DNA of 64,000 nucleotides from Nitratireductor sp. (GCA_017854535.1 JAFMHL010000021.1:1-64000); one strand, 5' to 3'. Counted from the stretch's first letter, positions 20,540 to 31,193 are shown. A program made the numbers and translations. The notes: a model not told the origin generated them from the letters alone.

Positions 20540-21106
20540 ATGGTCGATATGGCCCTTAGCACCGAACAGGTGTGCGACGCATCAGCGGAATTTTTTCGCC
20601 TTGACCCTTACAAAATGACAGAGCGTTTGTGCTATGCCAAAGGTGATATGCAATACACAATCGACTGCACGGGCGTTTCAGTGAAAATGAAATTACCTAA
20701 GAGCGGGCTGCCTTTGGCGTTCGGCATTGCAAGATCAGCCTTCAAAGGAATAGCTGCACGTGCTGTGGAAAACGCAGATGGTTCGCAAACTGTTTCGCTT
20801 GAATTACATCATTTGGACCCTGATCTTTGCGTCAAGGTTTTGGTTGCAGATAATCTTGATGACATCGCAGCTGATTGGCATTCATGGAGCCGATTGATGA
20901 AGCTTCCAATGCTGATTATTGATGCAGACGGAATGTCAAAACCTGTTCGCGATGAACTTGGCATGGTTATGCTGGAAACACCCACAGCCCGCCGCAAGCG
21001 CATTACTGGTTACAAGCCGCGTCCGTGGTTTTTGAAGCGCCGTAAGATGGGTGTTGTTGGTAACATTACCCGACTTACTGCAAATGAAATCATAGCCAGA
21101 GTTTAG
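20540..21106 (+). CDS. conserved hypothetical protein (DUF6101-like)
   Basis: 188-aa ORF; ends in basic RRKRITGYKPRPWFLKRRKMG; family call from memory. Confidence 0.6.
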   Translation: MVDMALSTEQVCDASAEFFRLDPYKMTERLCYAKGDMQYTIDCTGVSVKMKLPKSGLPLAFGIARSAFKGIAARAVENADGSQTVSLELHHLDPDLCVKVLVADNLDDIAADWHSWSRLMKLPMLIIDADGMSKPVRDELGMVMLETPTARRKRITGYKPRPWFLKRRKMGVVGNITRLTANEIIARV

Positions 21107-21252
21107 TCAGAAACGGACGGGGATGTCCGCGGCAGCATTGAGGTAACTCATGTAAGGTTGCCAACCAAATTGACCAAAGCGACGACGTTGCGCGAGAGAC
21201 AAGCGCAGCGCCGTCGCAGCTCTAACAATTCTATCGCTCACAGAAAACTTTG

Positions 21253-22245
21253 CTATCGAACCAATACAGAAGCCAACAATCCCAGAAACAGCAGCCAGCC
21301 AAATCCGGAATTGGATTTGAACAAGTGCAGGCTGTTTGCCGGATCGCTATAGCTGAAACTTTTCACTTGCCAAGTAAGATGCGCAGCGCTGAGCACCAAA
21401 CCAATCCAGGCTGGCCAATTCACACCAGTTAAATAAAAAGCAATTGCAAACATAACCAGCGCAGCGCTGTAAAGAATAATGAGAGCAGTTTTCGTATTTT
21501 CTGCGAACAATCTTGCTGTCGATTTCACTCCCACCAAAGCGTCGTCTTCGATGTCCTGATAGGCATAAATCGTATCATAAGCGATAACCCAGCAGATGCT
21601 GCCGAGATAGAGAATGATCGCTGGTAAATGCAATTGACCTGCTATGGCAGTCCAGCCGACCAGCGCACCCCAAGAAAATGCCAGTCCTAAAAACAGCTGC
21701 GGCCACCAGGTTATGCGTTTCATGAATGGATAAACAACAATGGTCACCACCGACACCAAACCGACAATTATCGTCGTTGTGTTGAACTGCAGTAGAATGA
21801 TCAATCCGACAAGCAATTGAAGTGCGAGAAATATCGCTGCTTTTTTTCGAGTGACGCGACCAGAAGGCAAAGGTCGTGAACGGGTTCGGGCAACCTTATC
21901 ATCAATATCCTGATCGACGAGATCGTTGTAAGTGCACCCTGCCCCGCGCATAACGAAGGCGCCAAGGAAGAAAAGTAGTAAGTAATATGGGAATATAGAA
22001 TCACCAGAAAACCATCTAACTTTTTCAGCTATTGATAAGTTATCGAATTCGATTGCAGATATAGAATTGATCCAAACTGCCAAAGCCAATGCCGCAGACC
22101 ACCAGCACGGCCACATGAGCAGTTTCCAGCCAATGGGCCGTTCCCATCTAGCCAGTTGCGCGTAAGGCCAAAGGCTCTCGGGCAGAAACTTGTGAACCCA
22201 GCTTCCGCGCAGTGCGTCTGCTACCATTTTGTTTTCATCTGTCAT
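21253..22245 (-). CDS. ubiA: 4-hydroxybenzoate octaprenyltransferase
   Basis: RWERPIGWKLLMWP, CTYNDLVDQDIDDKVARTRSRPLPSG, DTIYAYQDIEDDALVGVKSTA. Confidence 0.95.
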   Translation of the reverse strand: MTDENKMVADALRGSWVHKFLPESLWPYAQLARWERPIGWKLLMWPCWWSAALALAVWINSISAIEFDNLSIAEKVRWFSGDSIFPYYLLLFFLGAFVMRGAGCTYNDLVDQDIDDKVARTRSRPLPSGRVTRKKAAIFLALQLLVGLIILLQFNTTTIIVGLVSVVTIVVYPFMKRITWWPQLFLGLAFSWGALVGWTAIAGQLHLPAIILYLGSICWVIAYDTIYAYQDIEDDALVGVKSTARLFAENTKTALIILYSAALVMFAIAFYLTGVNWPAWIGLVLSAAHLTWQVKSFSYSDPANSLHLFKSNSGFGWLLFLGLLASVLVR

Positions 22246-22409
22246 GGCATGGTTGTGTAATTGGGGATGGGATTCGTCAAGGGCTTATTGGATTGGTTCA
22301 CTGAGCAGCTGAACAAATTAGTCTTATAGTTTCCGTGGATAGACCATCCCAAGCTTTGCGCAAGATAGGCGGTGGTGTTAAAAACCCGCTAAACAAAACG
22401 GAATTTCAG

Positions 22410-23696
22410 ATGGATATTTTACTTATTGGCTCAGGCGGACGTGAGCATGCGCTGGCTTGGAAACTGACCCAGTCTCTGCATTGCGATGACCTTTATTGCG
22501 CACCGGGCAATGGCGGCATTTCTCAATATGCTACCTGCGTTGCCTTAGACATCATGGACAATGATGCTGTTGTTGCTTTCTGCAAAGACAAAGGCATCGG
22601 CTTTGTTGTGGTTGGCCCTGAGCAGCCTTTGGTCAACGGCATAGTAGATGCCCTTGAAGCAGCTGATATTCCTGCTTTTGGCCCGTCTGCTTTCGCAGCA
22701 CAGTTGGAAGGCTCCAAGGGTTTTACCAAGGATCTTTGTGCCGAGTTTAATATCCCAACCGCTGCCTATCAACGCTTCAACAATGCACCAAAAGCAAAGA
22801 TGTATGTTCGCCAACAAAATGAAGGCCGCGGAGCGCCTATCGTGATCAAGGCTGATGGACTTGCCGCTGGCAAAGGCGTGATTGTAGCCACAACACTGGA
22901 CGAAGCAATTGATGCAATTGATATGTGTTTTGAAGGCTCCTTCGGCGCCGCGGGTGCTGAAGTGGTTGTCGAAGCGTTTTTGGAAGGAGAGGAAGCCAGC
23001 CTCTTTGCCATTTGCGATGGCCAGACCGCCATGCTTATGGGGACTGCGCAGGATCATAAGCGTGTTGGCGATGGTGACATTGGTCCCAATACGGGCGGAA
23101 TGGGGGCTTACTCCCCTGCCCCTATTTTGACCCAGGAACTTATCGATGAAGTGATGAGCGATATCATCGTCCCGACCCTTGCGGGTATGCACCACAAGGG
23201 TCATCCGTTTAAAGGCATCTTATATGCTGGTTTGATGCTGACGAAAGACGGGCCGCAACTGATCGAATATAATACGCGCTTTGGTGATCCTGAGTGTCAG
23301 GTGCTTATGCCGCGTCTAAAAACCGATCTGGTTGAGCTGATGCTTGCAGCTGCCAGCGGCAACCTTCTTGAGATCGAAGCGGAATGGGATGATAAAGCAG
23401 CGCTGACGGTCGTGCTGGCTTCCAAAGGTTATCCGGCCGAATATGAAAAAAATACAGAGATTGAAGGCGTCGATGCTGCAGAAAAATCTGGCGCATTGGT
23501 GTTCCACGCCGGAACTGCCGAAAAAGACGGAAAGTTATTGGCAACCGGAGGACGCGTTTTGAACGTAACCGGATTTGGCAACACCATCACCGAAGCGCAA
23601 ACATCGGCCTATATGGCTATTGACCAGATAAAATGGGATAATGGATTTTGCCGCCGCGATATTGGCTGGCGCGCAGTTGAGCGCGAAAAAGGCTGA
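22410..23696 (+). CDS. purD: phosphoribosylamine-glycine ligase
   Basis: [59 protein letters not shown]; start reset from 22335. Confidence 0.97.
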   Translation: MDILLIGSGGREHALAWKLTQSLHCDDLYCAPGNGGISQYATCVALDIMDNDAVVAFCKDKGIGFVVVGPEQPLVNGIVDALEAADIPAFGPSAFAAQLEGSKGFTKDLCAEFNIPTAAYQRFNNAPKAKMYVRQQNEGRGAPIVIKADGLAAGKGVIVATTLDEAIDAIDMCFEGSFGAAGAEVVVEAFLEGEEASLFAICDGQTAMLMGTAQDHKRVGDGDIGPNTGGMGAYSPAPILTQELIDEVMSDIIVPTLAGMHHKGHPFKGILYAGLMLTKDGPQLIEYNTRFGDPECQVLMPRLKTDLVELMLAAASGNLLEIEAEWDDKAALTVVLASKGYPAEYEKNTEIEGVDAAEKSGALVFHAGTAEKDGKLLATGGRVLNVTGFGNTITEAQTSAYMAIDQIKWDNGFCRRDIGWRAVEREKG

Positions 23697-23705
23697 CATT
23701 CAATT

Positions 23706-24491
23706 ATGAGTAATCTGGAAATCACATCAAAAGACCGGGTGCTCATTGTCGCCATAGATAGAATTGAACGCAAAAACGCGGTTGATCTGCAAACTGCAAA
23801 AGAACTGTATCAAGCCTTTCTTGACTTCGACAGAAATGAAAATTTTGATGTGGCAATCCTGACAGGAAAAGGTGGGGCGTTTTGTGCTGGGGCTGACTTG
23901 AAAGCCCTTGGTGGTGAAGACTTTCAAAGCCGCGTGAGCGATGGCGGCGAAGGAACATTCGCTCCCATGGGTGTTTCTCGCATGGAACTTTCCAAACCGG
24001 TGATTGCAGCCATTGAGGGCCATGCGGTTGCTGGCGGTATGGAATTGGCGCTTTGGTGTGATCTGCGGGTGATGGCCGAAGATGCGATCATGGGCATTTA
24101 TTGCCGCCGCTTTGGCGTGCCGCTGATTGATATGGGCACGATACGCCTACCCCGTTTGATCGGCCAGTCCCGGGCGGTGGACCTGATCTTAACGGGCCGA
24201 CTCGTAGATGCGAAGGAAGCCCATGCTATTGGCCTTGCCAATCGGATTGTACCTTCTGGTGACACTCTAGATCATGCCATGAAATTAGCTGAACAAATTT
24301 CAGCATTCCCGCAAACCTGTATGCGCAATGATCGTAAGTCTGTGTTAGACCAATGGTCATTGGGTCTTGACGATGCTATCGAGAATGAAACAGAGCTTGG
24401 TCGAACCACTATTGGAACAGGTGAAACGGTTTCTGGCGCAGGTAGATTTTCTGCTGGCGAAGGCCGACATGGAGAATTTGAAAACAAATGA
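23706..24491 (+). CDS. crotonase/enoyl-CoA hydratase family protein
   Basis: RIERKNAVDLQTAKEL, GAFCAGADLKALGG, AIEGHAVAGGMELALWCDLRVM. Confidence 0.92.
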   Translation: MSNLEITSKDRVLIVAIDRIERKNAVDLQTAKELYQAFLDFDRNENFDVAILTGKGGAFCAGADLKALGGEDFQSRVSDGGEGTFAPMGVSRMELSKPVIAAIEGHAVAGGMELALWCDLRVMAEDAIMGIYCRRFGVPLIDMGTIRLPRLIGQSRAVDLILTGRLVDAKEAHAIGLANRIVPSGDTLDHAMKLAEQISAFPQTCMRNDRKSVLDQWSLGLDDAIENETELGRTTIGTGETVSGAGRFSAGEGRHGEFENK

Positions 24492-24907
24492 CGATGGTTT
24501 TAAGTCTGGTAAAAGCAATTCATCTGCTGGCCCTTGTTTTCGGTTCGGTTGCGGCCTTGGGAAATATCTACCTTGGTCTTGCCAAAGGACCCCATGATCT
24601 GGCTGCTCCGGGGTTCAACAACACTCTGCGCAAAGCTTATCGATATACTTCTTTGTTTGCGATCATCGCACTTTGGGGTAGCGGTATCGTGTTATTGCTG
24701 ACTTATGGCGGCTGGGTACCTGGCTTTGCCTTTACGGCGAAAATACTATTGGTCGCCTTGATGACAGCGATCATCTTTTTCATGAATTTAATGGCACCGA
24801 GCTGGGCAAGAAATGGCGGCCCGCCAAGCTATGTTCCCATATTAAGCTGGATAAACGCCATCAGCCTTTTGTCAATCGTCACTCTGGCTGCGTTTGCTTT
24901 TGGTTAA
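24488..24907 (+). CDS. hypothetical four-TM membrane protein
   Basis: Hydrophobic 139-aa ORF overlapping the upstream stop (ATGA). Confidence 0.65.
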   Translation: MTMVLSLVKAIHLLALVFGSVAALGNIYLGLAKGPHDLAAPGFNNTLRKAYRYTSLFAIIALWGSGIVLLLTYGGWVPGFAFTAKILLVALMTAIIFFMNLMAPSWARNGGPPSYVPILSWINAISLLSIVTLAAFAFG

Positions 24908-24985
24908 GTATACGACCAAAACCACGTAGAATTTTACGAATATTTCCCTTTTCTGATGCAAAATGCATTGAAACGAGGGAAAAAC

Positions 24986-25342
24986 ATGGCACATCGCATC
25001 GAATTGAACCAATTAGGCCTGGGCGGCGGATTAGCGGTCATTGTTGCATTTGGTGCAGCAATATTTATTGGAACGCAAACTCAAATTAGTCGTGGGGTAG
25101 TGAACGATACTATTCTCGTTGTTGCCGGTGAAACCTATAGCACCCATGTTCAATGCGGTGAGACAAACTCTGTTGCACCTTCATTGTTGAAGGCCTTTGT
25201 CGGGCTGCATAATGGAGAACGCGTGGTGATCAAAGGCTACAATCGCAGAGATGCTCAAAATGCATTAGCGACAAATTTTCAAGATTGTAAAATCGGATCG
25301 CTCAGCCGGTCTAAAAGGGCATTGTGGAAAAGCATGATCTAA
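24986..25342 (+). CDS. hypothetical membrane-anchored protein
   Basis: Single N-terminal hydrophobic segment; start at MAHRIEL preceded by purine-rich RBS. Confidence 0.5.
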   Translation: MAHRIELNQLGLGGGLAVIVAFGAAIFIGTQTQISRGVVNDTILVVAGETYSTHVQCGETNSVAPSLLKAFVGLHNGERVVIKGYNRRDAQNALATNFQDCKIGSLSRSKRALWKSMI

Positions 25343-25356
25343 CGATTGGAATGACA

Positions 25357-25599
25357 TCAATCGTCGATCTCGCTCAATCGACGGTCAGGGCTCCAAAGCT
25401 TTTTGACCATCCACAAGCAACCCAAGGTGAAAGCACCTGCAAGCAGTCCAAACCATATAGGACCGTCTGCGAAACCGGACCAAGCGCCATGAGCTCCGGC
25501 ATAAGCAAACCCAAGCGGTACTATGCTGATCAATCGGCTATAAATTTTCCCGCCAATACGATTAATCGCCTCGCCAGTTTTTCCAATCTGATTTCTCAT
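25357..25599 (-). CDS. hypothetical small membrane protein
   Basis: 80-aa ORF with two hydrophobic segments. Confidence 0.45.
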   Translation of the reverse strand: MRNQIGKTGEAINRIGGKIYSRLISIVPLGFAYAGAHGAWSGFADGPIWFGLLAGAFTLGCLWMVKKLWSPDRRLSEIDD

Positions 25600-25686
25600 C
25601 GAGCTGTCTCCACAATCTGAAAATCTCTTTCCAGACAGATGATGCTGTAGATTTGTTAAATAAAACTGAAAGAACGATTTGAGACC

Positions 25687-26160
25687 TTACGCCTTGTCCG
25701 TATAGCCCTTTAGCTCACCCTTAATCACATAACGCAGAATATCGACAATCTGCTCAACAGTTTTGGTCACAGCCAAAGCCGCCGCATCAACTTCTTTTAA
25801 AGCATGGGCATGCTCATCTTGATGTTGGATGATCAAAGGTTTCCCAAGGGCTGAAGCAAAACCTGCCTCAAAAGCAGCGTTCCATTGTTTGTATTTTTCG
25901 CCGAAGCGCACAACTACAATGTCAGCTTCCTTTATCAAAGTTCGTGTGCGGATCGCATTGACCTGTGCACCTTTGTGATCATGCCAAAACTTGTTTGGCT
26001 CTTCGCCCAATATTGCAACACCACAATCGTCTGATGCTTCGTGATGGGTTACCGGCGCATCAAATGTGACAGGCAAACCAGCTGATTTGCAGCCGGCTTC
26101 TATATCCCCGCGCCAGTCATTGTGGATTTCGCCGGAGAGATAAATTTTCCAGGTTTTCAT
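25687..26160 (-). CDS. YtoQ family protein
   Basis: MKTWKIYLSGEIHNDWRGDI ... FDAPVTHHEASDDCG ... GKPLIIQHQDEHAHALKEVDAAALAVTKT. Confidence 0.85.
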   Translation of the reverse strand: MKTWKIYLSGEIHNDWRGDIEAGCKSAGLPVTFDAPVTHHEASDDCGVAILGEEPNKFWHDHKGAQVNAIRTRTLIKEADIVVVRFGEKYKQWNAAFEAGFASALGKPLIIQHQDEHAHALKEVDAAALAVTKTVEQIVDILRYVIKGELKGYTDKA

Positions 26161-26262
26161 GCATATTCCTATTAATACATTTGTTTGCCACCAATTGATC
26201 CTGATCATAGTGGCAATTCAATTTCGGACTATTCTAATAGGACAAACCTAAAGGAGGTTCAA

Positions 26263-26643
26263 ATGTTTATAAATTTTAAGAAATCGAATATTAGCAGTTC
26301 GGTGACGGCTGTATCAGCGTTTCTCATAACAACTGCAAGTGCCATGGCCCAATCTGGCGAAGGTGTCTATCGCCATGGGCCACGCATGATGTGGGGCGGT
26401 GATGGAATGGGCGGCTTTGGTATGATGTTCGGATTTGTCTTCATGTTCATCTTAATCGCTGCAATTGTTGTCGGCACAATATTTCTATTGCGTTACATCG
26501 GCATTGGTGGCCATAGCCCCCATTCTGGCGCAAGCCATTCAGGACTACGCCCCGTGGATATTCTTGAAGAGCGATATGCCAAAGGCGAAATTGACACCAA
26601 AGACTTTGAAGCGCGCAAAGCGCTCTTGATCAAAAAATCCTAG
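26263..26643 (+). CDS. SHOCT-like domain membrane protein
   Basis: Start preceded by AAGGAGG; central TM; C-terminal [24 protein letters not shown]. Confidence 0.8.
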   Translation: MFINFKKSNISSSVTAVSAFLITTASAMAQSGEGVYRHGPRMMWGGDGMGGFGMMFGFVFMFILIAAIVVGTIFLLRYIGIGGHSPHSGASHSGLRPVDILEERYAKGEIDTKDFEARKALLIKKS

Positions 26644-28922
26644 CCACTGATTTTACTAAGGTCCGCAACCGTCGCCGTAGCGGCACGGATGCGGGCCAGC
26701 AAAGCCAAACGGTTTGCGCGAATTTTCTCATTCTCATCGTTTACATGCACGTTTTCAAAGAAAGCATCGATGGGCGCGCGCAGCGTAGCAAGACGGCTCA
26801 TGGCTTCATCATAATTTTCAGCTTCAACCGCATTTGCGGCCAGCTTCTCGACATTTTGAAGCGTGTTGACCAGTGCCCGCTCATGATCATTTTGCAACAA
26901 TGCATCATCAACCTGATTAGCAATCGCCGTGCCTTTTTTCTCTTCAGCCGCGAGGATATTTGCAGCGCGTTTATAGCCCTGAATGAGGTTCACGCCATCA
27001 TCGCTATCGACAAGTTTTTGAAGGGCCGTTGCCTTTTGTGAGATGGCCAATAGGTCGTCAGATTCTGGTGTGATTACCGCATCCAACACATCATGACGAA
27101 TGCCCTGATCTTTGAGGTACACTTTGAGGCGATCATGGAAGAATGAGAGGAGATCCGAAGAGCATGATAGAATATCAAAAGAACCGAACTCCTCCAACAA
27201 CTTATGTTCTGCTCCAAAAGGCTCATCTCCACTAGTGTCAGTTTTTTTCTGTAAGTCCGACATTTGTTTTGGCAAAGCATCTCTTAGAGAGCCTGCCATC
27301 GTTTGCTCAATTAGTTTAATCGAATACCATCTTATTCCATTCTCCAACACCAATCTAATCACACCCAAGGCTGCGCGTCTGAGTGCAAAAGGGTCTTTGG
27401 AGCCAGTCGGCTTTTCATCAATCGCCCAAAAGCCGACCAGCGTATCCAGCTTATCAGCAAGTGCGACTGTCACGGAAACCGGATCAGATGGAACTTCGTC
27501 GGTTGGTCCCAGCGGCTTGTAGTGTTCTTCAATCGCCAGCGCCACAGAGGCGTCCTCACCAGCCCGTTCTGCATAGCGGCGACCCATCTTTCCCTGCACT
27601 TCAGGAAATTCGAAAACCATCGCTGATTGCAAATCTGCCTTTGCAAGATAGGCAGCGCGTTTTGCTTTGATGGGGTCGGCGCCAACGATAGGCACAAGCT
27701 CTTCAGCCAGCGCCATGATGCGTTTTACGCGATCTCCCTGAGAGCCCAATTTGGCATGGAAAGTAACACTATCAAGCCCTTCAACCCATGATTCAAATCC
27801 GTCAGTTTTTGAATCACCTGTTTGCTGTAAGTCACTGTTCCAAAAGAACTTTGCATCAGACAACCGTGCTGCAACGACCTTACCATTGCCCCGCACAACT
27901 TCTTTGCCACCATCCGATGGGATGATGTTGGAGACCAGAATAAAGCGGTTGGCTAGCGGACTTTCTTCGCTCACGTGAACAGCTTCGCTGTCACTGCGCG
28001 GGCGCGCTGTCGCGGGTCGCTCTTCGCTCCCTGATCCCTGCTTGCGAGCAACAAAACACTTCTGGTTTTCGCGGATAGTTAGCTGAATAACTTCAGCTGG
28101 AATGTCCAAAAAGGATGGATCAAACTCGCCCATCAACACAGTTGGATATTCAACCAGATTGGCAACTTCTTCCAAAAGGCCAGCATCTTCGACCAGCTCA
28201 AAACCTTGGGCAAAGGCGAGGTTTTTTGCATCCGCCAAGATCATTTCCTTGCGGCGTTCGGCATCCAAAACCACTTTGGCTTTTTCAAGCTTGTCTGCAT
28301 AGTCTTCGAAACGCTTTACCTTGAACGCATTGGGCGCAAGGAAGCGATGGCCCCGCGTTTCATTGCCGGCGATAATGCCCGCCACTTCAAACGGAATGAC
28401 TTCCGGCTCTTCTGTTTCAGGGCCAAAGGTGCAGATGATTGAATGAAGCGGGCGCACCCATTTGATGGCCCCTGCTTCTCTTGAAGCCTCACCCCAGCGC
28501 ATGCTCTTTGGCCAGGGAAAGTTCAAGATGATTCCAGGCATCACATTGGCAATGATATCCTTCGCATCTCGGCCGGGCTTCTCAATAACGGCAACATAAA
28601 AGTCCCCTTTTTTAGGATCGCTCTGGACTGTAACCTGATCAACAGAGTCCAAACCCGCGCCGCGCAAAAAACCAGCAATTGCCTGTTCAGGCGCATCAGT
28701 GCGCGGGCCTTTTTTCTCTTCTCTAATGGCTGCTGATTTTGGCGTTAAACCACGAAGGTCCAAGGTCAGTCGGCGCGGTGTCCAATACTCTTTCGCGCCT
28801 TCATAAGTCAGCCCCGCATCGACCAATGCATTGGTAACGAGCTGCTTCAAATCACCCGCAGCTTTCCTTTGCATACGGGCAGGAATTTCCTCGGAGAACA
28901 GTTCGAGCAGTAAATCAGGCAT
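26640..28922 (-). CDS. glyS: glycyl-tRNA synthetase beta subunit
   Basis: [64 protein letters not shown]-type C-terminus. Confidence 0.96.
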   Translation of the reverse strand: MPDLLLELFSEEIPARMQRKAAGDLKQLVTNALVDAGLTYEGAKEYWTPRRLTLDLRGLTPKSAAIREEKKGPRTDAPEQAIAGFLRGAGLDSVDQVTVQSDPKKGDFYVAVIEKPGRDAKDIIANVMPGIILNFPWPKSMRWGEASREAGAIKWVRPLHSIICTFGPETEEPEVIPFEVAGIIAGNETRGHRFLAPNAFKVKRFEDYADKLEKAKVVLDAERRKEMILADAKNLAFAQGFELVEDAGLLEEVANLVEYPTVLMGEFDPSFLDIPAEVIQLTIRENQKCFVARKQGSGSEERPATARPRSDSEAVHVSEESPLANRFILVSNIIPSDGGKEVVRGNGKVVAARLSDAKFFWNSDLQQTGDSKTDGFESWVEGLDSVTFHAKLGSQGDRVKRIMALAEELVPIVGADPIKAKRAAYLAKADLQSAMVFEFPEVQGKMGRRYAERAGEDASVALAIEEHYKPLGPTDEVPSDPVSVTVALADKLDTLVGFWAIDEKPTGSKDPFALRRAALGVIRLVLENGIRWYSIKLIEQTMAGSLRDALPKQMSDLQKKTDTSGDEPFGAEHKLLEEFGSFDILSCSSDLLSFFHDRLKVYLKDQGIRHDVLDAVITPESDDLLAISQKATALQKLVDSDDGVNLIQGYKRAANILAAEEKKGTAIANQVDDALLQNDHERALVNTLQNVEKLAANAVEAENYDEAMSRLATLRAPIDAFFENVHVNDENEKIRANRLALLARIRAATATVADLSKISG
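27960..28043 (-). repeat. GC-rich in-frame insertion in glyS ([28 protein letters not shown])
   Basis: Interrupts the QKCFVxR...[11 protein letters not shown] region; GC-rich and low-complexity; resembles 28957-28990. Confidence 0.55.
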
Positions 28923-29034
28923 GGAATAAAACTCCCCGCATGATTGTTATGATTTGCGCGTCCTCGCTACGCTGCGGGCGCGCGGGCTGTGCAGGAATTT
29001 CCTCAGAAAATAGTTCAAGCAATAAATCAGGCAT
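28915..29034 (-). other. 39-aa ORF with duplicated glyS 5' end
   Basis: Encodes [15 protein letters not shown] identical to the GlyS N-terminus; 46/52 nt match between 28991-29042 and 28879-28930; TGA at 28915-28917 lies within the glyS start region. Confidence 0.85.
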
Positions 29035-29275
29035 GGGATAAATCTAACGCAAATTGATGTTGTGTCTGCGTTAGCAAGAGCAGGCATAAAAGTCACCACT
29101 GGAGTTGCTTAACAAGTGAATTTTGTGGATCCAATTGATCCTCAATCCAAAATCACATTGCAGAGAAACCGCTCAATTTTGTCTCACACCTTTGTGGTTT
29201 GTTGTTGATCAGTCCTGCCCGTAGGTTTTCGACAACTGCTTCTTCCCAAGCGGTTTGTCCAATCCTCAGGAGAGA

Positions 29276-29758
29276 ATGAAAATGTTGAAAATCCTTCGCC
29301 TAACCCTCACCGGAGCTGTGTTTGCCACGAGCATGGCATTTGCTGCTTTTGCCGGACAGTTCGATGTTAACCAGACCAATACTGGCCTTGGTATCAGAGG
29401 TTATGATCCGGTTGCTTATTTTACCGTTGGTGCGCCGACACAGGGCAATTTCTCAATCACCGCGCAACATGATGGCACTACCTATCGCTTTGCCTCAGAG
29501 GAAAACAAGAAATTGTTTGAAGCTGACCCTGTGAAACATCTCCCACAATATGGCGGGTTCTGTGCGTTTGGCCTCGCCAATGGCGTGAAAGTAGATGCTG
29601 ACCCAGTGTTGTGGACGGTTGCCGATGGCCGCTTGTTCCTGAATCTTGCTCCGCCCGTTGCAGAGCGTTTCAACAAAAATGTTGCAGGCTTTGTTGCTGA
29701 TGCAGACAAGAAATGGGTTGATCTGAAAGACACAGATCCGCTTGAAACTGTGAAATAG
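29276..29758 (+). CDS. secreted YHS domain-containing protein
   Basis: Signal peptide; GIRGYDPVAYFTVGAPTQG ... YRFASEENKKLFEADPVKHLPQYGGFCAFGLANG. Confidence 0.88.
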   Translation: MKMLKILRLTLTGAVFATSMAFAAFAGQFDVNQTNTGLGIRGYDPVAYFTVGAPTQGNFSITAQHDGTTYRFASEENKKLFEADPVKHLPQYGGFCAFGLANGVKVDADPVLWTVADGRLFLNLAPPVAERFNKNVAGFVADADKKWVDLKDTDPLETVK

Positions 29759-29799
29759 GTACATGATCCCCTTCCCCCTTAGATGATCAGTTACCAAAC

Positions 29800-29830
29800 G
29801 AAAAAGCCGGGAGATTTTCCCGGCTTTTTC
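29800..29830. terminator. bidirectional intrinsic terminator
   Basis: gAAAAAGCCGGGAgattTTCCCGGCTTTTTC between convergent YHS and CDGSH genes. Confidence 0.92.
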
Positions 29831-29849
29831 AATTTTCTAATAATGACAT

Positions 29850-30089
29850 TTAAAGCGCTTTGTGGCTGCCATCACAGAATGGCGAACCATTGGTCTGCTT
29901 GCATGCGCAGAAATATTTGGTTCCAGATTCAGTCGCTTCCCATTTCATCGGAGCAAAAACACTGCCCTTATGGGTTCCATCACAAAATGGTTGCTTGGAA
30001 GACTGCCCGCATGTGCACCAGAAATAGGCTTTGCCTGCCTCCACATCTACTGCGATTGGTGCTTTTGCCGCTACTGCGCCTTTGGTCAT
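29850..30089 (-). CDS. tandem CDGSH iron-sulfur protein
   Basis: Two motifs: CTCGQSSKQPFCDGTH and CACKQTNGSPFCDGSH. Confidence 0.93.
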   Translation of the reverse strand: MTKGAVAAKAPIAVDVEAGKAYFWCTCGQSSKQPFCDGTHKGSVFAPMKWEATESGTKYFCACKQTNGSPFCDGSHKAL

Positions 30090-30179
30090 TCGAATAATCC
30101 TTAGATTGAAAATCAGAAAACAACTTTAACTGTTCGCAGAATAGTCGCAAGCAGGATTTTGTGAACAGAACGTGCTGAA

Positions 30180-31193
30180 TTAGAGCGCTCCACCAGCCTC
30201 GGTCTTCAAGAATGCTTCGCCGCAGGCCTTGGAAAGGGTGCGGACTTTCAAGATATATTGCTGGCGCTCGGTCACTGATATCACGCCGCGGGCATCCAGC
30301 AGATTGAACACGTGCGAGGCTTTGATGCATTGGTCATAGGCTGGATGGGCCATGACGATGGACTTCCCGTTTTTCGGATCAATGTCTTCTGCTGCCAAAA
30401 TGCGTTTGCATTCAGCTTCAGCATCTTCAAAATGGCGAAGCAAAGTGGCCGTATCTGCAATATCAAAATTCCAACGTGAATATTCACGTTCCGTTTGCTG
30501 GAAGACATCGCCATAGGTGACTTTGTCATTGCCTTCACGGCCATTGAAGTTGAGGTCGTAAACATTGTCCACGTCCTGAACATACATGGCAAGGCGCTCC
30601 AAGCCATAGGTCAGTTCGCCAGCAACGGGCGAACATTCAAAACCGCAAACCTGTTGGAAATAAGTGAACTGGGAGACTTCCATCCCGTCGCACCAGACTT
30701 CCCAACCAAGACCCCAAGCACCCAAAGTTGGTGATTCCCAATCGTCTTCCACAAAACGAATATCGTGCAGGTCCGTATCAATACCGATGGCCTTCAAAGA
30801 CCCGAGATAAAGCTCCTGCAAATTCGGTGGCGATGGCTTTAGCAGCACCTGATATTGATAGTAATGCTGCAAGCGGTTCGGGTTCTCACCATAGCGCCCA
30901 TCGGTCGGTCGGCGTGAGGGCTGAACATATGCCGCGTTCCAGGCTTTTGGACCTAATGCGCGCAAGGTGGTTGCCGGATGGAATGTTCCCGCTCCAACCT
31001 CCATGTCGTAAGGTTGCAGGATAACGCAGCCATATTCAGCCCAATATTGATGCAGGGTCAAGATCAAGCCCTGAAAGGAACGGGAAGGATGCATATGGGG
31101 GGCAATTTCGGATTTGGTTGCTTGGGCAGATTTGGCGTTCACGGAAGGCCTCATGTTAAATTTGTTTGAGGCCATCGTTAAGCATTTACACAA
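30180..31193 (-). CDS. glyQ: glycyl-tRNA synthetase alpha subunit
   Basis: [66 protein letters not shown]; true start probably internal. Confidence 0.97.
   Translation of the reverse strand: MCKCLTMASNKFNMRPSVNAKSAQATKSEIAPHMHPSRSFQGLILTLHQYWAEYGCVILQPYDMEVGAGTFHPATTLRALGPKAWNAAYVQPSRRPTDGRYGENPNRLQHYYQYQVLLKPSPPNLQELYLGSLKAIGIDTDLHDIRFVEDDWESPTLGAWGLGWEVWCDGMEVSQFTYFQQVCGFECSPVAGELTYGLERLAMYVQDVDNVYDLNFNGREGNDKVTYGDVFQQTEREYSRWNFDIADTATLLRHFEDAEAECKRILAAEDIDPKNGKSIVMAHPAYDQCIKASHVFNLLDARGVISVTERQQYILKVRTLSKACGEAFLKTEAGGAL

Noticed and set aside
28915-29034. glyS leader ORF as a classical amino-acid attenuator or T-box
   Set aside because: The peptide has only one Gly, there is no terminator/antiterminator pair or T-box motif, and its N-terminus is explained by duplication of glyS.
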